This document shows, piece by piece, positions 12,701 through 23,970 of a DNA stretch of 64,000 nucleotides (positions are counted from its first letter, which is position 1; every line of letters starts with the position of its first letter). The stretch is taken from the NCBI RefSeq assembly GCF_004193775.1, contig NC_041005.1:8806501-8870500 (forward strand), written 5' to 3'. A model generated the notes under the pieces. It saw nothing but the letters and a program-made list of their open reading frames with translations. It had not been told where the DNA came from and did not search any database. Origin of the DNA: Glycine soja (lineage: Eukaryota > Streptophyta > Magnoliopsida > Fabales > Fabaceae). The translations under genes and the position numbers were made by a program.

Positions 12701-12899
12701 TACGAATTATTCCCTCACAAATAAGATGAGTTCTTATGTCATCAATTGTTTGGCGCCTCCCATTTCCACACTTCACACATGGACAAAAAAATTTTCCCCA
12801 CATAGGTTGCGCTTTACTTTGAGCAAACAGCAAAAACTCTTCAACACCATTCTCGTACTCTTCAGTTATACGTGATGCGTTCATCCAACTTCGATCCAT
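9705..12899 (-). CDS. TNP2-type CACTA transposase
   Basis: A single uninterrupted frame encodes 1064 residues, a normal length for plant TNP2. In order: a Transpos_assoc N-terminus (about 3-75, with DRSWM and the CPCVKCGNG cysteines); a tnp2/Transposase_21 core from about 195 to 560, with a CPVCGVSRYR cysteine pair, DGMNPFG near 315, DIDVYLRPLIDDL near 365 and DVMHVEKNV near 530, which carry candidate acidic catalytic residues; a DUF4218 segment near 700-800 (FFDIMVHLVVHLV); and a DUF4216 segment near 920-1000 (YFGVIQEIWEV). It should bind the element ends and carry out cut-and-paste transposition in the nucleus. The start was chosen at the Met directly before DRSWMNASR, the usual N-terminus. 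The second CACTA gene starts 122 bp downstream in the same direction. The intact frame argues for fairly recent activity. Confidence 0.93.
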   Translation of the reverse strand: MDRSWMNASRITEEYENGVEEFLLFAQSKAQPMWGKFFCPCVKCGNGRRQTIDDIRTHLICEGIIRSYTKWIWHGESLDTADMSQADDVTTNSGNPIEEMIRDLGQEGFEEAHAALYDNIEVDSKMPLYSGCISFTKLSAVLALVNLKARFGWSDKSFSELLMLLTNMLPADNILPKNHYQAKKILCPVGMQYEKIHACCNDCILYRDDFAELDYCPVCGVSRYRPTNGDSTVLVSDADRRPAKVCWYLPIIPRFKRLFANGEDAKNLIWHANTRKSDGLMRHPADSPQWKAIDRLYPEFGAEPRNLRLGLATDGMNPFGTLTTNHSSWPVLLFIYNLPPWLCMKRKYVMLSMMIAGPRQPGNDIDVYLRPLIDDLRKLWDEGVDVWDANLQHAFKLRAMVFCTINDFPAYGNLSGYSVKGHHACPICEQNTSFRQLKHGKKTVYTRHRRFLKQYHPYRRLKKAFDGSQEHETAPNPFTGDEVYQRVKDVVNMFGKSQKKPLSTSNMWKKKSIFFDLPYWSDHHVRHCIDVMHVEKNVCDSLIGTLLNIKGKTKDGFKCRQDLVDMGIRQVLHPISKGNRTYLPPACYTMSTAEKRSFCECLRNIKVPQGYSSNIKSLVSVNELKLVGLKSHDCHVLMQQLLPVAIRGTLPEKVRVAISRLCFIFNAICAKVIDPKQLDALEDEVVVVLCQMEMFFPPSFFDIMVHLVVHLVREIRCCGPTYFRWMYPVERYMKVLKGYTKNRHRPEASIVERYVAEECIEFASQYIDSLKPVGVPASRHDQPIAGKGTRGYNVVTMTRHDVSQAHLYILNNTTEVFPYIEAHKKHVRDSHPKMNMMRVLQEHNKTFINWFRQTILADKSVSRRLTLLAIGPNLNVPTWKGYDINNYSFYTKSQDDKSSVQNSGVCVDADSEHFSSTSDNNPIRASMSYFGVIQEIWEVDYTSFRVPVFKCQWVNGTTGVFQDPLGFTLVDLSKVAYIDEPFIMAAQARQVFYVQDPCNSSLSVALQGRPSGMNYHNDESTLDIGQMSSFSKQLPSMNEADEVDDGHANRVDHDEGLWENIPTG

Positions 12900-13284
12900 G
12901 TTACACCTTCTATGTCAAACGTTAGTGGCTTAGGGGTTACTTGACATGCATCACAAGCATAGAGCACCAATTGCAGTAGAAAACACACCAGAACTGCACC
13001 TTTTGTACAAAACGCTGCAGTGGAAAACACATTAGCAATTGCAGTTAGTTGGACCAGCAATGCTAACAAGAAAAATGGTGCATGGCTGTTTCAAGGGATT
13101 CAACATTTTTCAGTTTGTTGGCCTCTATTACCAATGCTTATAAGAAAAAATGAAGAAAAACTGCACAAACGACAACATCGAAATTTAATGACGAAAGTGG
13201 TGCAATTGAAATTCAACATCATTTTTTAAATATTTATAAAATCAAATCAGCTGAATTTGGGAAAAATAATCTATGTCAAAGTAG

Positions 13285-14207
13285 TTGATTTCTGGTGGTA
13301 GAAGAAATTTCACTTCCTAATGGTGGCAGGATTTAAAGAGTATCTTTCAGCAGCAACACAATAACTGCTTTAATGATAATTTAAAGTGGAGGGTGGGTAC
13401 GGGGTCCAATATTAGTTTGCAGAACGATTTATGGCTGCAGGACAACTGTAATATCCAACGAAAGTATCCCCAATTATATGTAATAAGTAAACAGCAGAAT
13501 TTTCTAATTAATTCTATGGGAGAATTTGTGGACGGCAGATGGGAATGGAAGTTATCTTGGAGAAGGGACTTTTTTGACTATCAAATACAAATGGCAGCTG
13601 ACTTTGTAGATGAGATTCATTCTGGTCACATACATGTTATTTGCAACTCTACAATGACAAGGAGACTTTGGTGGGAGCCTTTGAGATGGGTTAATAGAGT
13701 GGGTCCTTTTTCCACAGACCCAAAGAACCACTTTTTGCAATTCACTCAATGGAACAACAAAGCTAGTATAAACAACAGATGGAAATTTCTGTGGTTAGCT
13801 CTATCCTTCTTCGTCTGGCATCATAGAAATGCTATGATTTTCAAGAACCAGCCGTTTGATCCTGAAAAGGTTATCGATGATACCTTGTTCCCCACTTGGT
13901 CTTTGTTAAAATGTGCAGAGAAGGACTACACCAGGGACTACACCATCCATATGTAGCAGTTGCATGTGGAGGTCAACACCAGGTTGTCTCATGAACGACA
14001 ACTCCATTAGCCATCTTCCAGCGGTCAATGACATGGTGTGCATGCAGCGGGACTCGAGAAATTTGAACACCTTGCAATACATGTTCTGGGGGTGGTCGGG
14101 TAAGGACATAAAAAGGCGGAGATGAAGAGATTTATTGTAGAATATTTCAGTACACCTAGTACTGAATTTTATACATAATATATTTGCTTTTTGCCTTGCA
14201 AAAAAAA
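13285..14207 (+). pseudogene. LINE ORF2 fragment with 3' tail (copy T2)
   Basis: The reading starts with WWQDLKSIFQQQH and RVGTGSNISLQNDLWLQ, then an internal deletion joins FVDEIH to the zinc-finger end (HVICNSTMTRRLWWEPLRWV). It continues WKFLWLALSFFVWHHRNAM to KDYTRDYTIHM and a stop at 13954-13956. The 3' part ends with the palindrome-like AGTACACCTAGTACT (14149-14163) and A8 (14200-14207). It is a paralogue of the 7757-8700 copy: both share LRWVNRVGPF followed by PKNHF. Confidence 0.85.
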
Positions 14208-15059
14208 CAACAAAGGAAGGGTAAATGCTGACACCTCTTCCAAGAGGTGCAACATACATGTAATTAAGTTATGGGGTGTAGCTGGTCCACAATACCATCC
14301 TCAAATTCAACCACAATTGGGGTTAATTTATACTTGTTCCTATAGTACCTATGGTACTCTCGTAATTGTATGATATTGGCACAAAAATACATAATAAACA
14401 TCATACTAGACAGCTCAAAAGAACAATTACACGGCATGAATATGAAGGCATTAAACGAATACATGCTTTCAGGCATCATACATGTTTGTGATTTGTGGAA
14501 TTTCAAAAACATATTTTAAACTATTACTAGAAACAATAAACACACCTGCAAATAATGAAAGGAGTTCTTTGGTGATTCTTTGGTGCCTGATTCAGCCTGA
14601 AAAATAATAACACTTTGGTCAATCAACCGCTTCTATGACAAACATTTGTGTAATATGTAGAAAATAATTTGTGGCAATCAACTTGATATGATACAGAATT
14701 AAATTGCAAGGCATTTACTAAAGAAAGCAGTGAAGACAGAGTTCCAACAGTCATATATAAAGCTCAAATGATGGAAGAAGGTCTTCACTACATCATATTC
14801 TTTCTAGCTATATAAAGCTGAAATCATCATTGCAAGACAGGAATATATAATTAAGAAATGGCTCCAAAAAAACAATTAGTGTAAATTTTGAAATGGAAAT
14901 GTTCCAATATGATCTGATTTGTATTGTAGAAATTATTGTCCTAGCATTTGGATGGAATCTCTATGCCCTTGCCCTGTTTCATTTGACATGTACTTAGATT
15001 TTGCTTTCCTTTATTGAATCTGATATCACAACATCATATCTTGGCATCTACAAATTACA
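14208..15059. other. Spacer with one unrecognised frame
   Basis: The minus strand carries an 82-codon frame (14512-14264) rich in Met, Phe and Cys, with HRYYRNKYKLTPIVVEFEDG near its end. I do not recognise it. The word TAGCATTTGGATG occurs at 14942 and again at 15062, the second time at the start of the next LINE fragment. Confidence 0.3.
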
Positions 15060-15353
15060 GCTAGCATTTGGATGATGCTCTGCTTTTACTTTGGTCATGG
15101 CTCAAGTCCAACGAGAAAGATTTTACACTTCACTTTAATCAATGTTCTTCCAATGTAACACTAGGTTTCTGTACTTAGCTTGGGAGTGTGGGGGCTGGAC
15201 TTTTGTAGCATGGGTTAGGTAGCAGGGTGCTATGGTGCTGGCTTTGTTCCTACTAATAATCATAGGAACCAGCTGGCCCCTAAAATTTGTAACTTCAGTA
15301 CCACTGGTACTCATTATTAATATATCATATCTATGTTTGCTGACAAAAAAAAA
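15060..15353 (+). mobile_element. LINE 3' end (copy T3)
   Basis: The last codons of ORF2 (LLLLWSWLKSNEKDFTLHF, then NQCSSNVTLGFCT and a stop) are followed by the stem GTTCC (15246-15250) / GGAAC (15265-15269), the palindrome AGTACCACTGGTACT (15297-15311), an AT tract, TTTGCTGAC and A9. Only the final part of the element is present. Confidence 0.85.
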
Positions 15354-18300
15354 TTAAAAGAAACTATTTGTGTAAATTTTTAATATGATTAAGCATATAA
15401 TGTAATATAAATTACTTAATTTATATGTATAAATTTCATAATAGTGGTTATTCCACTATCTACTATCCTACTATACCAGTTTTGGGGTGAAATGCTCTGC
15501 ATCTGTATTCAGGAATTGATAATGATGCATACAACTCTCATTGACCATATTAGCCCAGAAAGGGAGCTTGCACTAGCCTAGCCTGAGTCTAAAGGGTGAA
15601 GGTTCCATGTGATGGGGTTAAACTGGTGGTATATTGATGGAAAATTTAATGGGATCTTAAATTGTGACCAGTCCTGATATCAATTGGTGGGAGGTATTGG
15701 TTTGATTGACTTAGGGATATTGTTGAAAATCAACCTATTGTTCATATGGAATTAGAGGTCAATTTGTTTTTTTAATAGGGCAGAAACATTTATCAGGCTG
15801 GAGGGGTAGAGAAGTGAATGTGCAACGGGATGGGTTGAGGTTGAGTACAACATGTTGGATTCTATATCCAGATGATGCAAAGGCCCAAGCTGTTCACTCA
15901 ACAGAGGCAATGGAGCCTGATAGGGGGGCACATCAGGATTGACTGAGTTATATCCGAGTGCCATGGTACACAGTCCTTGAATCTCTGAACACAGATGGAG
16001 CTTCATAAAGGGCCACATCATGGTTAGTCAAGACATATCTGGACGGTACACTAAGCAAATGGTTTTTTTTTCCTAAAATACCAGAGAATGGAGTTCTTGC
16101 TCATAGTAATGCCACCAAAAATAAGAATCCAAGGAATGTAATTAGAAACCTTGGAACAAACACCCCCTTAGATATTGGGAAAAAACTCTAACAAATGAAT
16201 GAAATTAGAAACCAAGGAATGTCTATTTTTCCTTGATTAGTAATATCAGCCTGTAGAGATTATAAAATTTGATTGCATCATACAAAGAAGGATTGGTGTA
16301 ACAGAAAAGTGCAACAATGAAAGCTTTCTGAACCAAATTCTCATACAAGGATGTGAGAAAATGGGCTTCAAAGTAGAGTCTGTGGCTATAAATTCGTCAG
16401 CAGATGACTATTGTGGTTCATGCTGTTATGGTTGCAGAACAGGAGATAAGAAGGGAACTGACTCCACTTGGTTGGTTGATTCTGTAGGCAATGGTGCAGT
16501 GATCCTCACTGGATGTAAAGCTGAGAGATTCATACTTGAAAATGTAAAGAATGGAATGAAGAAAAAGAAGTGCTTAGGAGTGATTGCTGCAGCAAGTTGG
16601 AGGAATAAGGTAAGAAAGAAACTCCAAATTCAATACAAGGTAACCATCTCAGCATGTGGCTTTCTCAAGACTCGTCCTCTAATGATTTCTAGTGGACTAG
16701 TATGCTACGAAGACATAATTTGCACCAAGAAAATAATTAACTAGAAACTAAAAGTTTGCAGTGCAAACCTCCTATCATTTATGCTAAAACACACTGCATT
16801 ATCCCATCTTCGCGATGAGTCCATGACAACTAAGAATATAGTGAGATTTCAACTCATGTAAGCAGACAAGAATAGACCATAGTCACTGTTTACATTATTT
16901 CCTGTTTATATAAATTTCTCGTTAAATATTTAAAGAAAAGGAAAATAGTAAAGTAGAGCTATTCACCAAAATAAATTTTAATATATAAATAACAATAATA
17001 AAGAAAATCATTAAGGATTACGTTGTTTATGCCCCTCAATAACTAAAAATTTTCAAATTGAAATTTTATATTTTGTTTCAATTATTTAAATTATTAATAA
17101 TTGGGAAATAAATAATTTTAAATAATATTAAAAATGTTGTAAGGAATATATCTAGTGGGAGAGCTATTTTTAAATGATTGTGAGTAAAAATAGTAGGCTT
17201 AAATATATTTTTGATTCCTGATAAATATCTGATTTTGCGTTTACTCTTTAATAAATTTGTATTTTGCGTTGAGTTCTTAATGAAAAAAAATAATTTTATT
17301 TTGACCCTTAACACTTATTCTTAGTTCCTAATAAATTAGTAAATTTTGTATTTACTCCTTAATAAAAAAATTATTTGTTATTAGTCGACACTAAAAAAAA
17401 ATTATTATTTTATTATGGAGTATATACAAATTAACTAATTTATGAGAGACTAAAACAAAATATCAAAAATAAAATATAAAATTGTTATTTTAGTAACGAC
17501 TCAGCGTAAACCAAAAATTCATTAGAGACCGAAGAGAAAAATGAAATATTTATTACAAATCAAAAGCCAAAATAGTAAATTTCCTTCACTTGTATGATTT
17601 AATTAATTTATGATATTTAAAATTTATAATAATATTTTGAATAATATGTAAATATAAATAACAATTAATTATATGAAAACTATTAAAATTAAATATTATT
17701 TAAAATAAAATAATTAATCTTTTATTCTTTAATAGACAATTCATATTTCATTAGTAATTTTGTTACAAGAGTTGCTTAAGGTGTTTATTAGCAGTATCTT
17801 GTACTTGCGAGAGAAAAACATACTAATTGTTATATTTTGTAACATAAGTATTTTTTTTTTCTTAACATAATCATACAACATTAATTGATCATAGAAAAAA
17901 TATATTAATTGTAATAAATATCTACAAAAATGATATTTTTCGAAAAAATTCAATCAGTCTTTCATTGAGGGTTTCTAATGATATTAATATTGCTTGTTGT
18001 AAGTATATTAAAATTAAAAACTATAAAAAAAAATTCATTGTTATTAATCAACACATTAAAAAATAGAAATTTCATATTATAAATTAATCAAGTAGAAACA
18101 CATGTGACAAACATGTCTACTAAAATGAATATCTCTACACATGAGAAGGTTATTAAATAGACCTCACTTTGAATTTCAATCAATAAATAATTTTTTTGTA
18201 AATATAAAAAAAGCAAAAAAAAAAAATCACTTAAATATTATATATTTTAAAATCTAAAATTTTCATGTTCTTCCAAAGAAATTGCTGGACACAAGAGAAA

Positions 18301-18695
18301 GCACCACCAACCAATCTTTATTTGATTTCAAATCGTGAAGGTGGCCATTGCATATGGAGAAGATACACAAAGTTACCAACTTACCAATCAACAAAAAAAA
18401 CTAAGATACACAAAGTTACCAACCAATAACAACCCATAAGAAAATTTTATATTTTTAATCATTTCTAAACGCACAAAGTATATTTAATAAACAAAAAGTA
18501 CCTTGTGGTTGTGGCAGCAATAGATTCAAAAGCTTGTTCAGTCCTTATGCTTGTGGCAGCAATACGTTGAAAAACTTCTTGAGTAACTCTTCCAATTGAT
18601 ATAACTTCCTCTGAAAAAATGTAACGAAATTAATTCAAACCCACAATAAGAAGCTTTGTTCACTGTAGTTTCAAATTTCTGCTTTATTAGTCTTC
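15354..18695. other. AT-rich spacer inside the CACTA region; small frames only
   Basis: A 127-codon plus frame at 16361-16744 is Cys- and Lys-rich (CGSCCYGC, then KKKKCLGVI) and matches nothing I know. An 89-codon minus frame at 15752-16021 is equally unplaced. From 16900 to 18300 the sequence is more than three-quarters A/T, with many T and A runs and no coding signal. I see no terminal repeats that would define another element. Confidence 0.35.
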
Positions 18696-19000
18696 TTTTT
18701 TTTTATCAGCAAAGATAAATTATATATATATAACCTAGAAGTACCAGTGGTACTGATTACAGAGTTAGTCACCATAAAAATGGTTCCTCAGTCAGACATC
18801 ATAAGTCTGATTGGGAACCAAAATATGGGAAGCAAAGTATACATATATTGATCCCTACTCCCTAATGAAACCCCTACTGCTGCAAAAAATGATGTCTCAA
18901 GTTACTAGACCATTGACTAAAATGTAATGTAAAGTCCTTCTCCAAATTATGGAGCCAAGTCCACATTAAGAAAGTCGCGTCTTCAAATTACCGAGATTGA
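18696..19000 (-). mobile_element. LINE 3' end (copy T4)
   Basis: Minus-strand copy. T9 at 18696-18704 is the poly(A), next to ATCAGCAAAGAT. The palindrome AGTACCAGTGGTACT is at 18740-18754. A two-part stem lies at 18782-18819 (outer GGTTCC/GGAACC, inner TCAGAC/GTCTGA). The end of ORF2 (WTWLHNLEKDFTLHFSQW) lies at about 18900-18970. Confidence 0.85.
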
Positions 19001-19157
19001 AGTTCTTCTAATAATATCCCTAATCATATAACAATATTTAATTGTTTGTTGTTAAGCACATTACTATTTATACACTTTAAATTTATGAAGCTACAAAGTA
19101 TAAGATTTTTATGATGATATGTTAAAAATAAATTCTGAGTCACTATATGAAAACAAA

Positions 19158-19618
19158 AACAATGGTATCAATTTTTATTTTGATCAGCAAAGATATTATT
19201 TTATAGATATGTAAAGAGTTACCAGAGGTACTATATTACAGCAGTATGGGTACCATAGAAATGGTTCCAAAGTCAGACAAAACAGGTCTGAGAGGGAACC
19301 AGTATATGGGTACAGTAAATGTACATCTATTAGTCAAAAATATGTATCCTCTACTGATGCAAAAGCCGTGTCTAATGCTACTTGACCATTGATTAAAATG
19401 GATAGTAAAATCTTTCTCAAAGTGCCTGAGCCACGTCCATAGAGTGAATATTGCATCTTCAAACAGTTTGTTAGCATTAAAGGTTGCATTAGAGAACACT
19501 ATGTTGTTCCTAAGCTTCCAAGTGGACCAAGTTAGAGCCAACCACCAGCATTGCCATCTCTGCATCCTAACACTATGCTGTTCCTAACACTATGTTGTTC
19601 CTAACAATGGTATCAATT
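19158..19618 (-). mobile_element. 5'-truncated LINE with exact 16-bp target duplication (copy T5)
   Basis: AACAATGGTATCAATT occurs at 19158-19173 and again at 19603-19618, bracketing a 429-bp minus-strand LINE insertion. The body encodes LALTWSTWKLRNNIVFSNA and TWLRHFEKDFTIHFNQW (19565-19370). It is followed by a stem at 19263-19300 (outer GGTTCC/GGAACC, inner TCAGAC/GTCTGA, loop different from copy T4), the palindrome AGTTACCAGAGGTACT (19217-19232) and the CTTTGCTGATCAAAA tail. Within the insertion CCTAACACTATG is repeated near the 5' end. Confidence 0.93.
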
Positions 19619-19979
19619 GAATAATAACTACAATTAATGACTCTAATTTGTTAGGACTAAGCTCAGACATATTTCTTTCTCAAAGTTCTATTCCAGCCAT
19701 GACCCAAGAGCATTTCTTTTAGACTTTTCCAAAACCTAGTGCCAAATAATTATCCAACTCGAATAGCAGTTGTTGGACTCTAAGTTTCAGTTCAAGCTTA
19801 ACAATCAGTGTCATACTATTGATCAAAACAAAGCAGGTATAAATATGCAATACTAGACTCAAAATATGCAACAAACACTAGACCTAAATCAGTGTCACAG
19901 AAATTGGAAGAAAATATTTTATCCAAGCACAAACTTCAAGCCTTATTCCATGTATTGGGGGGAAGTTATGGCTGGCCAT

Positions 19980-20109
19980 ATGGGTAGAGGTGTCATAGAG
20001 GAGCAGGTATGGAGGAAGGGACCTTGGACTGCTGAAGAGGACAGGTTGCTTGTTGAGTATGTCAGGTTGCATGGTGAAGGCAGATGGAACTCTGTTGCTA
20101 GGCTTGCAA
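19980..20109 (+). pseudogene. R2R3-MYB first exon, isolated
   Basis: Begins MGRGVIEEQVWRKGPWTAEE and continues with EDRLLVEYVRLHGEGRWNSV then ARLA. This is the first half of an R2 MYB repeat with its first two tryptophans. It stops at GTAAGAAAC, the usual first-intron position of R2R3-MYB genes, where the last exon base appears to be A instead of G. No second exon (GLKRNGKSCRLRW type) was seen downstream, and a LINE tail follows within 400 bp. It is either a captured exon or a relic of an interrupted gene. Confidence 0.85.
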
Positions 20110-20394
20110 GTAAGAAACACCAAACTTTTTTCACTGTTTTGTTTCTTAATATATATGATTGGATTTTGACATTTATAAGTGACAATATAGCAAAAAAACA
20201 ACTGAAATTGTTTTCAACTTCTACTGTTCATGTTGGCTACATTCATGTTCACCGGAAGCTCTTCATTTTGGAAAATTATACTATTGTCTGGTAGAAATTA
20301 TGATATGATCTATGTATCTATAGTTTTAGTCAATCTCTACGTGATACGTAGTTGAGTTTTTCAATTCACAATAAAGACTAGATAAACTCAATAT

Positions 20395-20510
20395 GTATCA
20401 TGGCTGAAACCATTAATCTCTTGGTGCTTTGTAATTTTAATCTCTGGTACCACTGGTATTGGTTTACTTATTAATAAATATATATATTATTTTCAGCCTT
20501 CCAAAAAAAA
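20395..20510 (+). mobile_element. LINE 3' end (copy T6)
   Basis: Palindrome GGTACCACTGGTATT (20446-20460), an AT tract, TTTTCAGCCTTCC and A8 (20503-20510). A small stem ATGG/CCAT lies about 33 nt before the palindrome. No ORF2 remnant is visible, so only the 3' UTR is represented or the body has decayed. Confidence 0.6.
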
Positions 20511-21825
20511 GGATGAGAGTTGGAGAATTCTGCACTTGTCACTGCTATGGTGCAATCTGTGATTCGCATACAAATTTATTCTCAATCCACTCTCCAAGTA
20601 ACTCTTCCTCCACATAAATAACAGTCTTTCCACCTTCAATATCATCTCACACCTCTATCCCACCAGCTCCCTGTATCAGCCACCTAATGACGAATTTGTC
20701 TAATTCTCTGTGAGGTAGGTTACAAGTTAATTAGTCAATTAATAAGTTTTTTTTCTTCTCTTCTCTTAATATTTGATGCATAATCATAACAAAAGACATC
20801 AACTATTCAAGTACAATCTCGATTGACGTATGTACGAATGATCTTTGTGGGGTGGTTGGAGGGCAGGAAACAAGGATAGATGGTGGGCCATTAATCATTG
20901 CTAAATATCTATGCATAAATAACCAGTTCACTTGGCACCTTTGTGGTCACAGCTCACAGAGAAAAAACACTCATTCCAATATAGAAAATCTTGAATCATG
21001 GTTTCATTAGGTGAGACTCAGATTACTCCTAATTGGGTATTGATTCTCTCCCCTACAATGATCTCATACAATGCATACAGAACAGTCAAAACCAGCCATA
21101 GAAAAAGTAGAATCCAATCCGCAATACAACCATACTGTAATGTGCTTTTGAAGTGCAGCATTATCATAAAAACATATGAACCATTGGTTTTATTATTACG
21201 AATTGCATACCATAATTTTACTGTTATGCAGCGTTCAACAACAATGAGTGCAAAGGGATACCATAATTTTCAGATTCAGAAGAAACGCACCTTTGTGTAC
21301 TTAGTTTGAGGGTGTGACCTTCTTCTACTTAGTTCCAAATAGCACCCTGCAGTTCAAACATGTATACTATAGTAACTTGTTTCACACAATTAATTTTTTT
21401 CAAACACTACTACCGTAACATGAACAATGAGTGGAAAGGGATACAAATTGGGAAATAGGGTTTTTTGTTTATGTTAAGGTACAACCACAACATTCAAATA
21501 CTAACAATTAAACACAAAGAAAAAGATTTTCACCAAAAATACCAAGACACAACTCAAAATAGTGGACATGCTTACCTTCACCAACACTGGAAAGGTCTGA
21601 AAAACCCACGACTTCGCATGCGTCGCGGTAGCGGTGGTGGGAGCAGCGGGTCACAGGGACAAGTTCTTCACGGCGACAACCTAAATCTCAGGCTGGTAGC
21701 GGGACGGACTTCACGGCGGTGCTAGGTTTTTCCAAGGTTGCAGTCGAGGCGCTAGGTTTTTCGAGTTGTAATTCAGGCAAGCAAGGGCCGCTGGTGCTTT
21801 GTTGCGAGAATATATAAACTCAAAA
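20511..21825. other. CACTA terminal region or captured flank, no clear gene
   Basis: The stretch to 21310 looks like a promoter plus first exon (GCATAAATAACC near 20910, ATG at 20998) but the 103-codon frame at 20998-21309 is not recognisable. From 21590 to 21790 the composition becomes GC-rich, with two copies of GCTAGGTTTTTC near 21721 and 21751. This fits an untranslated first exon of the CACTA transcript on the minus strand. Confidence 0.35.
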
Positions 21826-22063
21826 ATCTACGACGGTGATTCGTAACACCGGCTTTGTATTTTTATTTCTACGACGGTCCAGCCATCATGACCGTCTTTG
21901 ATGACTTCAACAACGACGGGCTTAAATACAAACGTCGTTGAACATGAAACGCTGCACATAAAAACTTTAATAATTACGGAATTGCCACCGTGTTGACAAC
22001 AACGACGGGTTCTTCAGGTCCGTCTTAAAAACTGTGTCGTAGAAAGGCCTTTTTGTAGTAGTG
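21826..22063 (-). repeat. CACTA subterminal repeat block and terminus
   Basis: The words CTACGACGG, ACGACGG and their reverse CGTCGT recur at short spacing (near 21829, 21872, 21911, 21930, 22001 and 22036), ending with CACTACTACAAAAAGG on the minus strand. Such blocks are where CACTA transposition proteins bind. Confidence 0.8.
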
Positions 22064-22702
22064 GTTATTAAAGTGAGTGGATCATTTTTTTTTTCTTTAA
22101 GTGTTGCGTGGATGGAAATTAGTTGAGACAGGAAATAAGTTCTATACATAATTCTATAATAGTAACGGAGTGATTATGTGCATGTTTTTCGCAACCATTT
22201 TTTTAAGAATTTTTATTGCTAAGAAAAAATCGTTTAAAATTAATGGTAAAAGAAGGGGCCTAAAAAAATATTTTGTTTTTTATTTACTATTTTACTTTTA
22301 ATTATAAAGTCAAAATAACTTTAATTTTTTTCTTATATTTTTAAGAAAATAGTGCATGTAATTGAAAATTATTTTCACTATCTCATGTTCAAATCAATAA
22401 AATGAAACAAAAAAAAAATACAATTCTATAAGTAAAAATAAAAATAAGCTCTTTTTTTATGTTGGAGGGGGTATGATAAGACCATTGGGCTAAGATAGAT
22501 ATTTTCTATCCTATGGACTTGAGTTCCCTTTCCTAACAAACCTACATCCACCATGAGGGTGTTACTTTGGGCACCCAGCACCCATGGTGAAAGGGTTAAA
22601 ATGTTATTCACTCTAATAATATAAAATGGTTACAGTGCGCATTCGTACAACTTCATCCTCCCTCATTCTTTTCCCGCGCTTCTTCCTTTTACTTCTTCCA
22701 CC

Positions 22703-23970
22703 GTGCTTCTTCTTTCGTTCATGCTCTGCTTCATCATTCTCCTTCTACTGCTTCTTGGTTCTCCTTCTGCTGGTTCTAGGTTGTCCTTGACGCACATAGT
22801 GGTCTCCTTCTTCCTTGTTGCAGTTGTTCTTCTTCAAGGTAAGTGGTTCTTCTTCCTCGTTAAGGTTTTCCTTCAGGCATGTTGTGAATGTTTTATTTGT
22901 TCCCTCTCAATATTGTTTCCTTGTATTTGGTTTGGTGTTATTGGTTGCTATTATTTGTTGAATATTGGTGATGTTTTGAATGATTTGTTTGGTTTGTTGT
23001 TGCTTGTCGCCGAAAAAAATGGAGTTTTTTTTAAAAAATAACTCATACGGAGCAACAATTCGTATGACCCATACGGATAAGTGATTCGTATGGGTGATTT
23101 TTTTTTAAAAAAAAATATTTAATTTTTTTTGTTTTCTATTTATAAAATATTTTTTTGTAATTGGAAAATTTTATTTGCCAATTATTTTTAAATTTTTTTG
23201 TAGTGTAATTTTGTTTTATAATAGTAAGTGTAATTTTATATTTTTTTTCTAATTTACTTGTTAAGTATTGAATTTAGATTATTAAGATGAGATTAGATTT
23301 AAGATTAGTAACATTAGATTATATTACTATGAAAAAAATTAGGTAGTTGTTACTAACATTAGATTGATAAACCAAAGATTAGATTATCTGGCCAAAAAAT
23401 TTATTGTAAATATTGTAATATTATATTTATTTATCTTTTTAAAAAATTGAAACAAATATTTAAAAGATATTAAATTTATTACATAATTTGTTGAAACAAA
23501 AAATTTAAATAATTTTTACTTGTTAAATAAAAAATGAAAAAAAAATATATTTTAGTTATTACTAACATTAGATTAGATTAATTATTAGTAAGATTGGATT
23601 ACATTTTAGATTATATTAGATTAGCAAAAAAAAGTTAAAAATTGTAATATTATTTATGTTTGAACATTTGACAATGTGCACCCTTGAACTGATTAGATTA
23701 GATTAGTAATATTGTAAATCCAATTTTGGTATAGGAATGTATAACAATGTGCTTAAATGGTTATTTATGTCTCAACATTTAACAATGTGTACCCTTGAAT
23801 TGTATGTGGAATTTAGAATTGATGAATCAAGACACATAAGCTTAGGCTCTATTCCATCACCATCACGATTAAGCACCCTCAACAAGGAACTAAAAATGGT
23901 TCTTGTGACTCTGCCTAGTAAGAATGTTTACCTTTCATATTGTTGTCTCCATGTTTACATCAGAGACTAA
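22703..23970 (+). other. Left interior of MULE-A, low complexity
   Basis: A Leu/Phe-rich frame at 22703-23041 arises from T-rich CTTCTTC-type sequence and is not convincing as a gene. From 23230 to 23720 the word ATTAGATTA recurs many times. A 40-bp piece around ACAATGTGCACCCTTGAA (near 23672) is repeated at 23778 as ACAATGTGTACCCTTGAA. Confidence 0.4.

Larger units (their letters stand above)
1..22063 (-). mobile_element. CACTA (En/Spm-type) DNA transposon, one end, with nested insertions
   Basis: The right border at 22063 reads, on the minus strand, CACTACTACAAAAAGGCC, a CACTA-type terminus, followed inward by repeated ACGACGG-type subterminal words. Two CACTA genes follow in transcript order on the same strand: a TNP2 transposase and a Transposase_24/C48 gene. 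The other terminus is not in the window: the second gene ends at 186 and no CACTA word lies at the left edge. The distance from the terminus to TNP2 (about 9 kb) is far more than usual, and LINE pieces and a MYB exon lie in between, so nested insertions are likely. It remains possible that the 22063 end belongs to a separate CACTA copy. The base after the border begins GTT, the candidate 3-bp target duplication. Confidence 0.72.

Noticed and set aside
14343..14357. AGTACCTATGGTACT, like the LINE tail palindrome
   Set aside because: Not followed by the CTTTGCTGAT-A(n) tail and no stem at the expected distance; probably chance.
22703..23041. Possible membrane protein (Leu/Phe/Val rich)
   Set aside because: Composition follows from T-rich DNA just inside the MULE-A end; no homology recognised and it reads into the palindromes.
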